The notes beneath the pieces were generated by a model, which searched no databases, was not told where the DNA came from, and was given only the letters and a program-made list of their open reading frames with translations. 64,000 bases of DNA from Nocardioides sp. (lineage in GTDB: Bacteria > Actinomycetota > Actinomycetes > Propionibacteriales > Nocardioidaceae): positions 1 through 64,000 of the forward strand of contig PBYI01000015.1 in assembly GCA_002729525.1 (NCBI GenBank), in the 5' to 3' direction. Position 1 is the first letter of the stretch; each line of letters starts with the position of its first letter. The position numbers and the translations under genes were made by a program. Of the stretch, positions 36,301-42,795 are shown piece by piece.

Positions 36301-36322
36301 GTCGGGCAGGGGAGGTGGGCAT
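33305..36322 (-). CDS. Large secreted amidase with N-terminal extension and C-terminal Ig-like domains
   Basis: 1005 residues. Signal peptide 1-34 (ending ASA). Residues about 35-290 are a beta-rich extension with no recognised domain. About 315-820 is an amidase-signature enzyme: Lys397 in GVPLGIKDIYD, Ser476 in FGSSGGSATA, and the nucleophile position Ser496 in GTQTGVSLYAPS. The usual DTGGS(I/V)R is altered there (Val for the second Gly, Leu-Tyr for the Ile/Val-Arg). About 835-1005 holds two Ig-like modules ending in RVRP. It probably hydrolyses an amide outside the cell; target unknown. ATG 36322; a 22-bp dyad lies upstream. Confidence 0.85.
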   Translation of the reverse strand: MPTSPARRHVAGLLAASLAAAACVGTLAAPRASAITTVATDNGASFNVNDARRPGLDTGSIRNISNSRMEAFGSLFVQVDGGGAEPRMNGQMVRGFGLTAGPAGSFHSTRSVLLGGVAMSRQLQVDDATSVATFLDSFTNTTTEPLSLDVSFGGSLGYGLADNTRGAVVASSSGDATADGDDTWIVTNTTGNYRSQAVVVGDVDGLGDQQADPFETAYSTTGSRANDIGFVHALALEPGETASLLSYVHSGARGDTTDAQVVAADLASAPLLDELTLDEICTVANFDVSSYDAACVGADPLALPPAEATAPGTTDVAYDVTGKTIAELQADMTAGVVTSVQVTQAYLDRIAAYDGGAYGFHAFITVADTALAQARAADEARASGVTGSLLGVPLGIKDIYDTVDMPTTGGTRALEDWNTGADSWQVAKLREAGAVIIGKTNLSEFANSGSFSESGYMQTWNGLYPSKTSFGSSGGSATAVAADLAAGAMGTQTGVSLYAPSTGAGLTTFRGTDGLTSTDGVMPLTWATDYAGPMAKTVTDVAALLDATATQSTGNNPDDLLTSRVDNTLRPAEWTTGLTTDALEGKVLGYRPSSFQSTSIADDEAGPTVLAQTVAALESAGATVVALPDGAAAAPTAPPSSQYPTSGSAGAEGWERYQAVDRPAAFPYTTKELMESPANLPYNVSGNYTAQPMDDTSVENLLARRDAYKVNADEWMDSAFGQPVDAVLYPGFLTSMGNNDASSAIMSADRASGVITQSVGLPTVILPVGLNPEGQTNNVQIVGRAWDDADVLAMGYALEQVVDAHVHTEYAPALEWTGPAESVTTLDLAATSTSYADPVEAVVTVAADPAATGRVTVEVDGRTVAGRLSGGTATVVLPARTSVGTHLVTATYDGSSTVAPSAATAVLRVTRAVPTLSARPTATTYGPKARPRLKVSVSTGAPGAVQVVVYDRTKVVTSAVVGQRPNRTVRLPRLATGKHVLRVRVVATEEYRSVTSRKMVVRVRP

Positions 36323-36343
36323 GGAGAGGTGCTGCCTTCCGAG

Positions 36344-36365
36344 TAGGTGAGGTGTGGCTCACCTA
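36344..36365. promoter_or_regulatory. 22-bp dyad upstream of the secreted amidase
   Basis: TAGGTGAG (36344-36351), 6-base centre GTGTGG, CTCACCTA (36358-36365). The arms resemble iron-box half-sites but the spacing is three bases too long for an IdeR box, so a different regulator is likelier. Confidence 0.5.
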
Positions 36366-36487
36366 TGTACGGGCTGTGCGTCACGGCGACCGACGACAAC
36401 CGTGTCGCTGGCGTTACGAAAGCCCGGGACGGTATCCCTGGCGGTACCGGCGCCGCGCCGGCCGACGTGCCCGACGCGCTGCCCGGG

Positions 36488-37540
36488 TCAGGGCACGAGC
36501 ACCGTGACGCCGCGCCCCGCGCCACCCAGGGAGGCGAGCACCTCGCCGCCCGCCTCGAGCGGGGCGGTACCGGCGACGAGCGATCCCAGGTCGATGCCCG
36601 CCCGCGCCACCAGGTCGAGCATCGGCGGGTAGTCGGCGGCCGCCATGCCGTGCGAGCCGAGCAGGTCCAGCTCCCACGCGACGACCCGGTCCATGGGCAC
36701 CGCGGAGCGTGCGGCGTCACCGAGCAGCAGCCCGGCCTGCACGTGCCGACCCCGGCGGCGCAGCGACAGCCCCCCGCCGGCCAGCGCCGCGGGCGAGCCC
36801 ACCGCGTCGAGGGCGACGTGCGCCCCGCCGTCGGTCACGTCGCGGACCGCCCGGGCCAGCCGCTCCGGCCCGTCGGAGCCGGTCGGCACCTCCAGCACCG
36901 CCTCCGCTCCGGCAGCGCGAGCCTCCTCCAGCGCCGCCGGTACGACGTCCGCGGCCACCACGCGGGCGCCCAGGGCCCGGCCGACGGCGACCGCGGAGAG
37001 GCCGAGGCCCCCGCAGCCGACGACCAGGAGCCACTCGCCCGCACCCAGACCGCCGCGCGCCGCGACGGCCCGGTGCGCGGTGGCGAACCGGCCCCCGAGC
37101 GCCGCGGCCGCCACGACGTCGAGGTCGTCGGGCAGCCGGACCAGGTTGGTCGCCACGGCGGGCACCGCGACGACCTCGGCGAAGGAGCCGTCGTAGGTGA
37201 AGCCGGGCTGCTGCTGGTCGGCGCAGACCTGCGCGGCGCCCGCCCGGCAGTCGGCGCAACGCCCGCAGCCCATCACGAACGGCGCGGTCACCCGGTCGCC
37301 GACGGCCCACCCCGCCGCGGACGGCACGTCGGGACCGACCTCGGCCACCACGCCGGCCAGCTCGTGGCCGGGCACCATCGGCAGCGGCACCGGGTCGTGG
37401 CCCTGCCAGGCGTGCCAGTCGGAGCGGCACACGCCGGTCGCCCCGACGCGCACGAGCACGCCGTCACGAGGGCAGGACGGTGAGGGCACGTCGACCACCC
37501 GCACCGGACCGCCGTACGACGTGTAGCGCAGCGCGCGCAC
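36488..37540 (-). CDS. Zinc-dependent alcohol dehydrogenase (MDR family)
   Basis: 350 residues. Catalytic zinc site GVCRSDWHAW and VPGHELAG, structural zinc Cys cluster CGRCADCRAGAAQVC, NAD(P) fold VVGCGGLGLSAVAVGRALGA. The start is GTG 37540: GAGGAGGG lies eight bases upstream and the sequence begins at the family's first strand (VRALRYTSYG). It begins four bases after the MarR stop, so the two form an operon. Substrate unknown, possibly an aldehyde or alcohol linked to peroxide or aldehyde stress. Confidence 0.9.
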   Translation of the reverse strand: MRALRYTSYGGPVRVVDVPSPSCPRDGVLVRVGATGVCRSDWHAWQGHDPVPLPMVPGHELAGVVAEVGPDVPSAAGWAVGDRVTAPFVMGCGRCADCRAGAAQVCADQQQPGFTYDGSFAEVVAVPAVATNLVRLPDDLDVVAAAALGGRFATAHRAVAARGGLGAGEWLLVVGCGGLGLSAVAVGRALGARVVAADVVPAALEEARAAGAEAVLEVPTGSDGPERLARAVRDVTDGGAHVALDAVGSPAALAGGGLSLRRRGRHVQAGLLLGDAARSAVPMDRVVAWELDLLGSHGMAAADYPPMLDLVARAGIDLGSLVAGTAPLEAGGEVLASLGGAGRGVTVLVP

Positions 37541-37544
37541 GGGC

Positions 37545-37979
37545 TCAGCCCTCCTCGGTGCGGTCGCGGAGCGCGGCGAGCGTCTGCTCCAGCAGCGCCT
37601 TGAGCTCGTCGACCTCGCCGTCGTCGAGCCCGGAGGCGGCACGGATGCGGCCCGGCACGTCCTGGACGCGTGCCTCGAGCGCGGCGCCCTCGTCGGTCAG
37701 CGCGACCAGCACGCGCCGCTCGTCCTCGGGGTCGCGGGTCCGGGTGACCCAGCCGTCGCGCTGGAGGCGGCGCAGGAGCGGGGTGAGGGTGCCGCTGTCG
37801 AGCTCGAGCCGCTCGCCGACCCGACCGACGCCGACCTCGCCCTCCTCCCAGAGCACCAGCAGGGCGAGGTACTGCACGTAGGTGAGGCCGAACGGGGCGA
37901 GCACCTCGGCGTAGGCGCGGGTGAAGGCGCGGCTCGTGGCGTAGAGCGGGAAGCACAGCTGCTCGTCCAGTGCGATCAC
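37545..37979 (-). CDS. MarR-family regulator, OhrR-like
   Basis: 144 residues. Begins IALDEQLCFPLYATSRAFTRAY, with the Cys in the place of the peroxide-sensing Cys of OhrR. Winged helix LTYVQYLALLVLWEEGEVGVGRV ... LDSGTLTPLLRRLQRDGWVTRTRDPEDERRV. GTG 37979 fits the family N-terminus; the frame is open 36 codons further upstream without family match. OhrR normally controls organic-hydroperoxide reductase; here the partner is an alcohol dehydrogenase. A perfect 23-bp dyad lies 36 bases upstream and may be its operator. Confidence 0.85.
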   Translation of the reverse strand: MIALDEQLCFPLYATSRAFTRAYAEVLAPFGLTYVQYLALLVLWEEGEVGVGRVGERLELDSGTLTPLLRRLQRDGWVTRTRDPEDERRVLVALTDEGAALEARVQDVPGRIRAASGLDDGEVDELKALLEQTLAALRDRTEEG

Positions 37980-38014
37980 CACGACCCGAAACGTACCCCG
38001 CGACCGCGTTCGGA

Positions 38015-38037
38015 CGTGCGCGATGCGATCGCGCACG
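38015..38037. promoter_or_regulatory. 23-bp perfect palindrome upstream of the OhrR-like gene
   Basis: CGTGCGCGAT (38015-38024), centre GCG, ATCGCGCACG (38028-38037). It lies between the marR start and the end of the cobW-like gene, so it could be an operator for the former or a terminator for the latter. Confidence 0.5.
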
Positions 38038-38113
38038 CATGGACCACCCGGGGGACCGACGGCGCGGACCGTCGTGGTGGTCGGCATCCGCCACCTCGTC
38101 AGCTACCGAGACC

Positions 38114-39199
38114 TCATGCCACCCGGCGCACCGGACCGAGCCAGGGCTCCAGCCCGTCCTCGGCGACCTCCCACGCGGCCCCGCGCGAGCGCAGCTCGTC
38201 CTCGGTGACCAGCAGCCGCTCGAACCCCGCGTGCACGTGCCCGGGCGCCTGACCGACCCCGACGAGCACCACGCGGGTGACCGGGTAGGAGCGGTGCCAG
38301 CGTCGCGGGGCGCCGATGCCCAGCTGCCCGCCGGACCCCTCCCACTCCCCCATCAGCTCGGGCCGGGTGGGCAGCCAGAAGCAGCCGCGCGAGCGGTGCC
38401 GGCCCGCGCCGAGCACCTCGATGTCCTCCAGGAGCCGGTCGGGGTGGAAGGGGCGCCCGGAGACCAGGTCGACGCGCCAGGCCAGTCCGTGCGCGGCGGG
38501 CGGCAGGTCCGGGAGCGGGCCCCGGCGGTCCGGACGGGTCCACTCCAGCACCTGCGTGTGGTCGTGGCGCGGCTCGCCGACGAGTCGTACGGCGTCGAGG
38601 TCGCCGCTGTCGTCGAGCACCGGCGTACCGGGTCGGGCGAGGGCGGCGAGGAGGGCGAGCCCGATCCCGTCGGCGTCCGGCGCGACGACGCAGTCGGCCT
38701 GCTCCACCATGGCCGACAGCACCTCGCCGACGCCGCGGTCGTCGTCCTCGGAGGTGTGCAGTCCGCGCTCGCGCAGGAGCGCGTCGCCGAGCAGGTCCTC
38801 GACCACGCGCGGCCCGTCGGCGGCCACCACGACGGCGTGGATGCGCAGGTGCCGGGCGAGGGTGGTGTCGCCGGCGACGACGGCGCAGAGCTGGTCGGGC
38901 TCGGCGCCGACCGGCAGGTGCGCCAGCACGGAGTCCCAGCGCCCGTCGGAGGCGATCCGGCGCAGCGTCGGTACGACGTCCTCGCGCAGCGCGCAGGACA
39001 CGCAGGCGTGCTCGAGGTCGATCTCCTCTCGTTCGACGACGCCGGTGCGGTCGCTGACGACGCGCTCGAGGACGCCGCGCTCGGCGTCGATGTGGTGCCG
39101 CACGACGACGGCTCGGGGCAGGTCCCACTGCAGGCCGACGGCGAGCGTGGCCATCGGCTCGGGGTCGGTGCCGGTGATGACGACGACGGGGGTGCGCAC
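38114..39199 (-). CDS. COG0523/CobW-type protein with degenerate P-loop, Zur-controlled
   Basis: 361 residues. The layout follows the COG0523 metal-chaperone GTPases: an N-terminal VVVITGTDPEPMATLAV where GxxGxGKT is expected, DLEHACVSCALREDVVPTLRR (CxxC in the position of the CxCC metal motif), and the C-terminal CobW_C domain (SGRPFHPDRLLEDIEVLGAGRHRSRGCFWL ... ). The P-loop lysine is missing, so GTP hydrolysis is doubtful. Relatives in Streptomyces lie beside zinc-free ribosomal genes and are presumed to handle zinc in starvation. GTG 39199 with AGGAGG seven bases upstream. A Zur box lies 48 bases upstream, shared with the divergent ribosomal operon. Confidence 0.85.
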   Translation of the reverse strand: MRTPVVVITGTDPEPMATLAVGLQWDLPRAVVVRHHIDAERGVLERVVSDRTGVVEREEIDLEHACVSCALREDVVPTLRRIASDGRWDSVLAHLPVGAEPDQLCAVVAGDTTLARHLRIHAVVVAADGPRVVEDLLGDALLRERGLHTSEDDDRGVGEVLSAMVEQADCVVAPDADGIGLALLAALARPGTPVLDDSGDLDAVRLVGEPRHDHTQVLEWTRPDRRGPLPDLPPAAHGLAWRVDLVSGRPFHPDRLLEDIEVLGAGRHRSRGCFWLPTRPELMGEWEGSGGQLGIGAPRRWHRSYPVTRVVLVGVGQAPGHVHAGFERLLVTEDELRSRGAAWEVAEDGLEPWLGPVRRVA

Positions 39200-39246
39200 G
39201 GGTGGTCCTCCTGGAATGCGGTGCGGGTGGAGGGTGTTAGCGTAAG

Positions 39247-39261
39247 TGATAATCGTTCTCA
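39247..39261. promoter_or_regulatory. Zur box between cobW-like gene and ribosomal operon
   Basis: TGATAATCGTTCTCA, a 15-bp dyad (TGAKAAYSRTTMTCA symmetrical) matching the actinobacterial Zur box. It is 48 bases from the cobW-like start and 38 from the L31 start, so one site can repress both directions when zinc is present. Confidence 0.9.
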
Positions 39262-39298
39262 TTCCGAGTTCGACCCCTGACCCGAGGAGGCACCACCC

Positions 39299-39538
39299 GT
39301 GCGCACGTCCCACCCCGACTACCGCCCGGTCATCTTCCGCGACCGGTCCGCGGGCACCACGTGGCTGACCCGCTCGACCGCCGCCACCGACCGCACCATC
39401 GACCTCGACGGCACGACGTACCCGCTCGTCGACGTCGACGTGAGCAGCGCCAGCCACCCCTTCTGGACCGGCCGCCGCACCACGCTCGACACCGAGGGCC
39501 GCGTGCAGGCCTTCGAGCGGCGCTACGGGAAGCGGTGA
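39299..39538 (+). CDS. rpmE2: 50S ribosomal protein L31 type B (zinc-free)
   Basis: 79 residues. [19 protein letters not shown] start and [29 protein letters not shown] end are those of L31B, the paralogue without the zinc CxxC pair. It replaces zinc-binding L31 when zinc is scarce, freeing zinc. GTG 39299 with GAGGAGG eight bases upstream. First gene of a seven-gene operon under the Zur box. Confidence 0.95.
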   Translation: MRTSHPDYRPVIFRDRSAGTTWLTRSTAATDRTIDLDGTTYPLVDVDVSSASHPFWTGRRTTLDTEGRVQAFERRYGKR

Positions 39539-39542
39539 CGAC

Positions 39543-39725
39543 GTGGCCGTCCCCAAGCGCCGTACGTCGCGCAGCAACACCCGCACCCGCCGGTCCGCGT
39601 GGCGCGCCACACCGCCGACCCTCGTCGAGGTGACCGTCGACGGCACCGTGCACCGGGTGCCGCGCGCCCTGGTGCGCGCGGTCCAGCAGGGGTACGTCGA
39701 CCCGGCGACGGGACGGCGCCGATGA
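39543..39725 (+). CDS. rpmF: 50S ribosomal protein L32, cysteine-free paralogue
   Basis: 60 residues. [20 protein letters not shown] is the universal L32 N-terminus; no cysteine is present, so the zinc ribbon is lost. GTG 39543, four bases after the L31B stop. Stop overlaps the next gene as ATGA. L32 is a less usual member of Zur-controlled operons than L28, L33, S14 and S18. Confidence 0.92.
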   Translation: MAVPKRRTSRSNTRTRRSAWRATPPTLVEVTVDGTVHRVPRALVRAVQQGYVDPATGRRR

Positions 39726-40039
39726 GCCGCCGCCCCTCCGTCGTACGCCGTCGAGCGGCCGGGCGCAGGACCGCGCCGATGCTCCCGCCGGGCATCACCT
39801 CGGTCGACTACCAGGACGTCGAGCTGCTGCGCCGGTTCCTGTCCGACCGCGGCAGGATCCGCGCCCGCCGCGTCACCGGACTGACCCCGCAGCAGCAGCG
39901 GTCGGTCACCCGCGCGATCAAGAACGCCCGCGAGATGGCGCTGCTCCCCTACGGCAGCGAGCGCCCGCGTCGCGACCCCCGCCTCGACGCACCCGCCAGC
40001 ACCACGACCACCTCAGCCACCACAGGAGGCACCCCGTGA
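39722..40039 (+). CDS. rpsR: 30S ribosomal protein S18, cysteine-free paralogue
   Basis: 105 residues. Core [49 protein letters not shown] is S18; no cysteine. N-terminal Arg-rich and a C-terminal Thr/Ala tail of about 25 residues extend it. ATG 39722 overlaps the L32 stop; its own stop overlaps the L36 start as GTGA. Confidence 0.94.
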   Translation: MSRRPSVVRRRAAGRRTAPMLPPGITSVDYQDVELLRRFLSDRGRIRARRVTGLTPQQQRSVTRAIKNAREMALLPYGSERPRRDPRLDAPASTTTTSATTGGTP

Positions 40040-40158
40040 AGGTCCGCAACTCGCTCCGAGCCCTCAAGGACAAGCCCGGCTCGCAGGTCGTACGACGACG
40101 CGGCCGCACCTACGTCATCAACAAGTTGAACCCCCGCCTCAAGGCCCGCCAGGGCTGA
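40036..40158 (+). CDS. rpmJ: 50S ribosomal protein L36 type B (zinc-free)
   Basis: 40 residues: [20 protein letters not shown] through to NPRLKARQG. It has no Cys or zinc-ligand His, unlike standard L36, and matches the YkgO-type paralogue. GTG 40036 overlaps the S18 stop; AGGAGG lies in the end of rpsR, seven bases before the start. Confidence 0.93.
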   Translation: MKVRNSLRALKDKPGSQVVRRRGRTYVINKLNPRLKARQG

Positions 40159-40208
40159 GGCCCTCCAGCACCCGCCACCCCACCACCCAGCACCAGGAAG
40201 GAACCACC

Positions 40209-40445
40209 GTGGCCCGCACCTGCCAGGTCACCGGAGCCGTGCCGCGCTCCGGCAACCGCGTGTCCCACTCCCACCGCCACACCAAGCGCCGCTTCGAGGT
40301 CAACGTCCAGACGAAGCGGTACTGGGTGCCCGGCCTCGGCCGCCGGGTGACGCTCACCGTCAGTCCGCGCGGCATCCGCACCATCGACCGCCGTGGCGTC
40401 GACGCCGTCGTCGCCGACCTGCTCGCCCGCGGGGTACGGCTCTGA
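40209..40445 (+). CDS. rpmB: 50S ribosomal protein L28, zinc-free paralogue
   Basis: 78 residues. [20 protein letters not shown] and [22 protein letters not shown] are L28; only one Cys (residue 5), so no zinc ribbon. GTG 40209 with CAGGAAGGAA upstream. Stop and the next start share TGATG. Confidence 0.95.
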   Translation: MARTCQVTGAVPRSGNRVSHSHRHTKRRFEVNVQTKRYWVPGLGRRVTLTVSPRGIRTIDRRGVDAVVADLLARGVRL

Positions 40446-40615
40446 TGGCCCGCCGAGGCAGCGACGTGCGCCCGATCGTGAAGCTCCGTTCGACCGCCGG
40501 CACCGGCTTCACCTACGTCACCCGCAAGAACCGCCGCAACGACCCCGACCGGATGGTGCTGCGCAAGTACGACCCGCGGGTGCGCCGCCACGTCGACTTC
40601 CGGGAGGAGCGCTGA
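40445..40615 (+). CDS. rpmG: 50S ribosomal protein L33, zinc-free paralogue
   Basis: 56 residues. [20 protein letters not shown], then [23 protein letters not shown]; no cysteine. ATG 40445 overlaps the L28 stop by one base, and its stop overlaps the S14 start by one base. Confidence 0.95.
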   Translation: MARRGSDVRPIVKLRSTAGTGFTYVTRKNRRNDPDRMVLRKYDPRVRRHVDFREER

Positions 40616-40917
40616 TGGCCAAGCGGTCGAAGGTCGTCGCCAACGAGCGGCGCAAGCAGCAGGTCGCGCGGTACGCCGAGCGACGGGCGGCGCTCAAGCA
40701 GGCCGTCCGCGAGGCGCGCACCCCTGACGAGGTCACCGCGGCCGTGCGTGCGCTCTCCCGGCTGCCGCGCGACGCGAGCCCGAGCCGGGTCCGCAACCGC
40801 GACCAGGTCGACGGCCGGCCGCGGGGGTACGTCGGCACGGTCGGCCTCTCGCGCATCCGGTTCCGCGAGGCCGCGCACCGGGGCGAGCTGCCGGGCATCA
40901 CGAAGTCGTCCTGGTAG
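40615..40917 (+). CDS. rpsN: 30S ribosomal protein S14, long zinc-free form
   Basis: 100 residues. [24 protein letters not shown] through [25 protein letters not shown] to [11 protein letters not shown] is the long cysteine-free S14, in place of the 61-residue zinc form. Last gene of the operon, with a terminator 20 bases on. Confidence 0.95.
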   Translation: MAKRSKVVANERRKQQVARYAERRAALKQAVREARTPDEVTAAVRALSRLPRDASPSRVRNRDQVDGRPRGYVGTVGLSRIRFREAAHRGELPGITKSSW

Positions 40918-40937
40918 GCCCCAGCCCGGGGGCCCCA

Positions 40938-40961
40938 CCGCCGAGGCCCCGGCCTCAGCGG
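40938..40961. terminator. Bidirectional hairpin after rpsN
   Basis: CCGCCGAGGCC (40938-40948), CC loop region, GGCCTCAGCGG (40951-40961); 10 of 11 positions pair. It overlaps the stop codon of the convergent TetR gene, so it can serve both. Confidence 0.75.
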
Positions 40962-41515
40962 TCGAGCAGTCCGCGCACCAGCAGGTCGGCCAGCGCCTGG
41001 TAGGCGTGGGCGTCGTCGAGGCCGGTGCGCTCACCCACGTCGCCGGACTGGATCGCCGTCATCAGCACCGACACCGCGGTGCCGACGAAACCGACGTCGA
41101 CCGGGCGCATCGCGCCGTGCGCGACGGCGTCCTCGACCAGGGAGCCGACCCGGCGGGCGGCGGCGAGGGGGTTCTCCCGGTAGGTCTCGGCGGCGGTCGG
41201 GTGGGCGGCGAGGTCGGTGTGGAACTGCGCACCCGCGGGGGCGAGCTCGTCGGCGACCGCGCGGAGGTAGACCTCGAGCCGGCGGGCGAGGTCGGGCTCG
41301 GCCGCGACGCGCTCCTCGATCCGCTCGGCCGCGCCCCGGAAGAACGCCCGCACCGCCGCCCGCACGATGAGCTCCTTGCTCGGGGCGACGAGGTAGAGCG
41401 TCGAGCGCGAGCACCGCAGCCGGGCCGCGAGGTCGCCGACGCCGAGCTCGGCGAAGCCCTCGGCCAGGAACAGCGCGACGAGGTCGTCGAGCACCTCGTC
41501 ACGCCGGGTGGTCAT
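40955..41515 (-). CDS. TetR-family regulator
   Basis: 186 residues. N-terminal helix-turn-helix MTTRRDEVLDDLVALFLAEG, GVGDLAARLRCSRSTLYLVAPSKELIVRAAV; C-terminal effector domain typical of regulators of fatty-acid degradation genes. ATG 41515. Divergent from an acyl-CoA dehydrogenase, with repeated AGTAC/GTACT half-sites in the gap, so it probably represses that gene and itself. Confidence 0.88.
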   Translation of the reverse strand: MTTRRDEVLDDLVALFLAEGFAELGVGDLAARLRCSRSTLYLVAPSKELIVRAAVRAFFRGAAERIEERVAAEPDLARRLEVYLRAVADELAPAGAQFHTDLAAHPTAAETYRENPLAAARRVGSLVEDAVAHGAMRPVDVGFVGTAVSVLMTAIQSGDVGERTGLDDAHAYQALADLLVRGLLDR

Positions 41516-41535
41516 GCGGGCCAACCTCTCACGTC

Positions 41536-41572
41536 GTACTGACCGGAGTACCAGAGTACGCCGATTGGTACT
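41536..41572. promoter_or_regulatory. Clustered GTACT/AGTAC dyads in the TetR/ACAD gap
   Basis: GTACT-6-AGTAC (41536-41551), another AGTAC at 41555, and AGTACC-14-GGTACT (41547-41572) overlap. This looks like a TetR operator with two or more dimer sites, 21-57 bases before the TetR start and 33-69 before the dehydrogenase start. Confidence 0.6.
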
Positions 41573-41604
41573 GTGGTGACGCATCCGCCACCCAGGAGGT
41601 CCTC

Positions 41605-42783
41605 ATGCCCGCACGCCGCGTCCTCGCCAGCGAGGAGCACGCCGACCTGCTCCGCCTGGTCCGCCAGATCTGCACCGAGGAGCTGCTGCCGAAGGTGGCG
41701 CAGGCGGAGGCCGACGAGGAGTTCCCGCGCGAGGTGTTCCGCACGCTCGGCCGGGCCGGCCTGCTCGGGCTCCCGTACGCCGAGGAGCTCGGCGGTAGCG
41801 GGCTGCCGTACGAGGTCTACCTCCAGGTGCTCGAGGAGATCGGTGCCGCGTGGAGCTCGGTCGGTGTCGGGGTGAGCGTGCACGCGCTGTCCTGCTTCGG
41901 CCTGGTCACCCAGGGCACGCCCGAGCAGCAGGAGTGGTGGCTGCCGGACATGCTCGGCGGCGAGCTGCTCGGCGCCTACTGCCTGTCCGAGCCGCACGCC
42001 GGCTCCGACCCCGCGGCGATGCGTACGACCGCGCGCCGCGAGGGCGACGAGTACGTCCTCGACGGGGCGAAGGCCTGGACGACCCACGGCGGTCACGCCG
42101 ACTTCTACAAGATCATGGCCCGCACCTCCGACGACGGCGCCCGCGGCATCTCGTGCTTCCTGGTGCCGGCGGACACGCCCGGCCTGGTCGCCGACCCGCC
42201 CGAGCGGAAGATGGGCCTCACCGGCTCGACCACCGCGACCATGCGCCTCGACGGCGCGCGGGTGCCGGTCGAGCGGCGCCTCGGCGAGGAGGGCGACGGC
42301 CTCAAGATCGCGCTGGCCGGCCTCGACTCCGGTCGGCTCGGCATCGCCGCCGTGGCCACCGGGCTGGCGCAGGGGGCGCTCGACCACGCCGTCGCCTACG
42401 CCCAGGAGCGCGAGACCTTCGGGAAGGCGATCATCGACCACCAGGGCTTGGCGTTCCTGCTGGCCGACATGGAGGCCGCGGTGCAGTCGGCGCGCCAGGT
42501 GACGCTGCACGCCGCGCGCCTGCGCGACGCGGGTCTGCCGTTCGGTCGGGAGGCCTCGGTGGCCAAGCTCGTCGCCACCGACAACGCCATGAAGGTGACC
42601 ACCGACGCCGTCCAGGTGCTCGGCGGCTACGGCTACCCCCGCGACTTCCCGGTCGAGCGCTTCATGCGCGAGGCGAAGGTGATGCAGATCTTCGAGGGCA
42701 CCAACCAGATCCAGCGGATGGTCATCGGCCGCCACCTCGGTCGGGGCGGGGCCGAGGCGGGGGCGATCACCCACCTCGGGTGA
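41605..42783 (+). CDS. Acyl-CoA dehydrogenase
   Basis: 392 residues. FAD flavoenzyme of fatty-acid or branched-chain beta-oxidation. YCLSEPHAGSDPAAMRTTA and QVLGGYGYPRDFPVERFMREAK are family signatures; the catalytic Glu is in QIFEGTNQIQRMVIGRHL. ATG 41605 with CAGGAGG upstream. Chain length cannot be read from sequence. Regulated by the divergent TetR protein (inference). Confidence 0.93.
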   Translation: MPARRVLASEEHADLLRLVRQICTEELLPKVAQAEADEEFPREVFRTLGRAGLLGLPYAEELGGSGLPYEVYLQVLEEIGAAWSSVGVGVSVHALSCFGLVTQGTPEQQEWWLPDMLGGELLGAYCLSEPHAGSDPAAMRTTARREGDEYVLDGAKAWTTHGGHADFYKIMARTSDDGARGISCFLVPADTPGLVADPPERKMGLTGSTTATMRLDGARVPVERRLGEEGDGLKIALAGLDSGRLGIAAVATGLAQGALDHAVAYAQERETFGKAIIDHQGLAFLLADMEAAVQSARQVTLHAARLRDAGLPFGREASVAKLVATDNAMKVTTDAVQVLGGYGYPRDFPVERFMREAKVMQIFEGTNQIQRMVIGRHLGRGGAEAGAITHLG

Positions 42784-42795
42784 CCCCGGTACGCC

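Noticed and set aside
36344..36365. IdeR box before the secreted amidase
   Set aside because: Half-sites look similar but the dyad is 22 bp with a 6-base centre, which breaks the 19-bp IdeR spacing.
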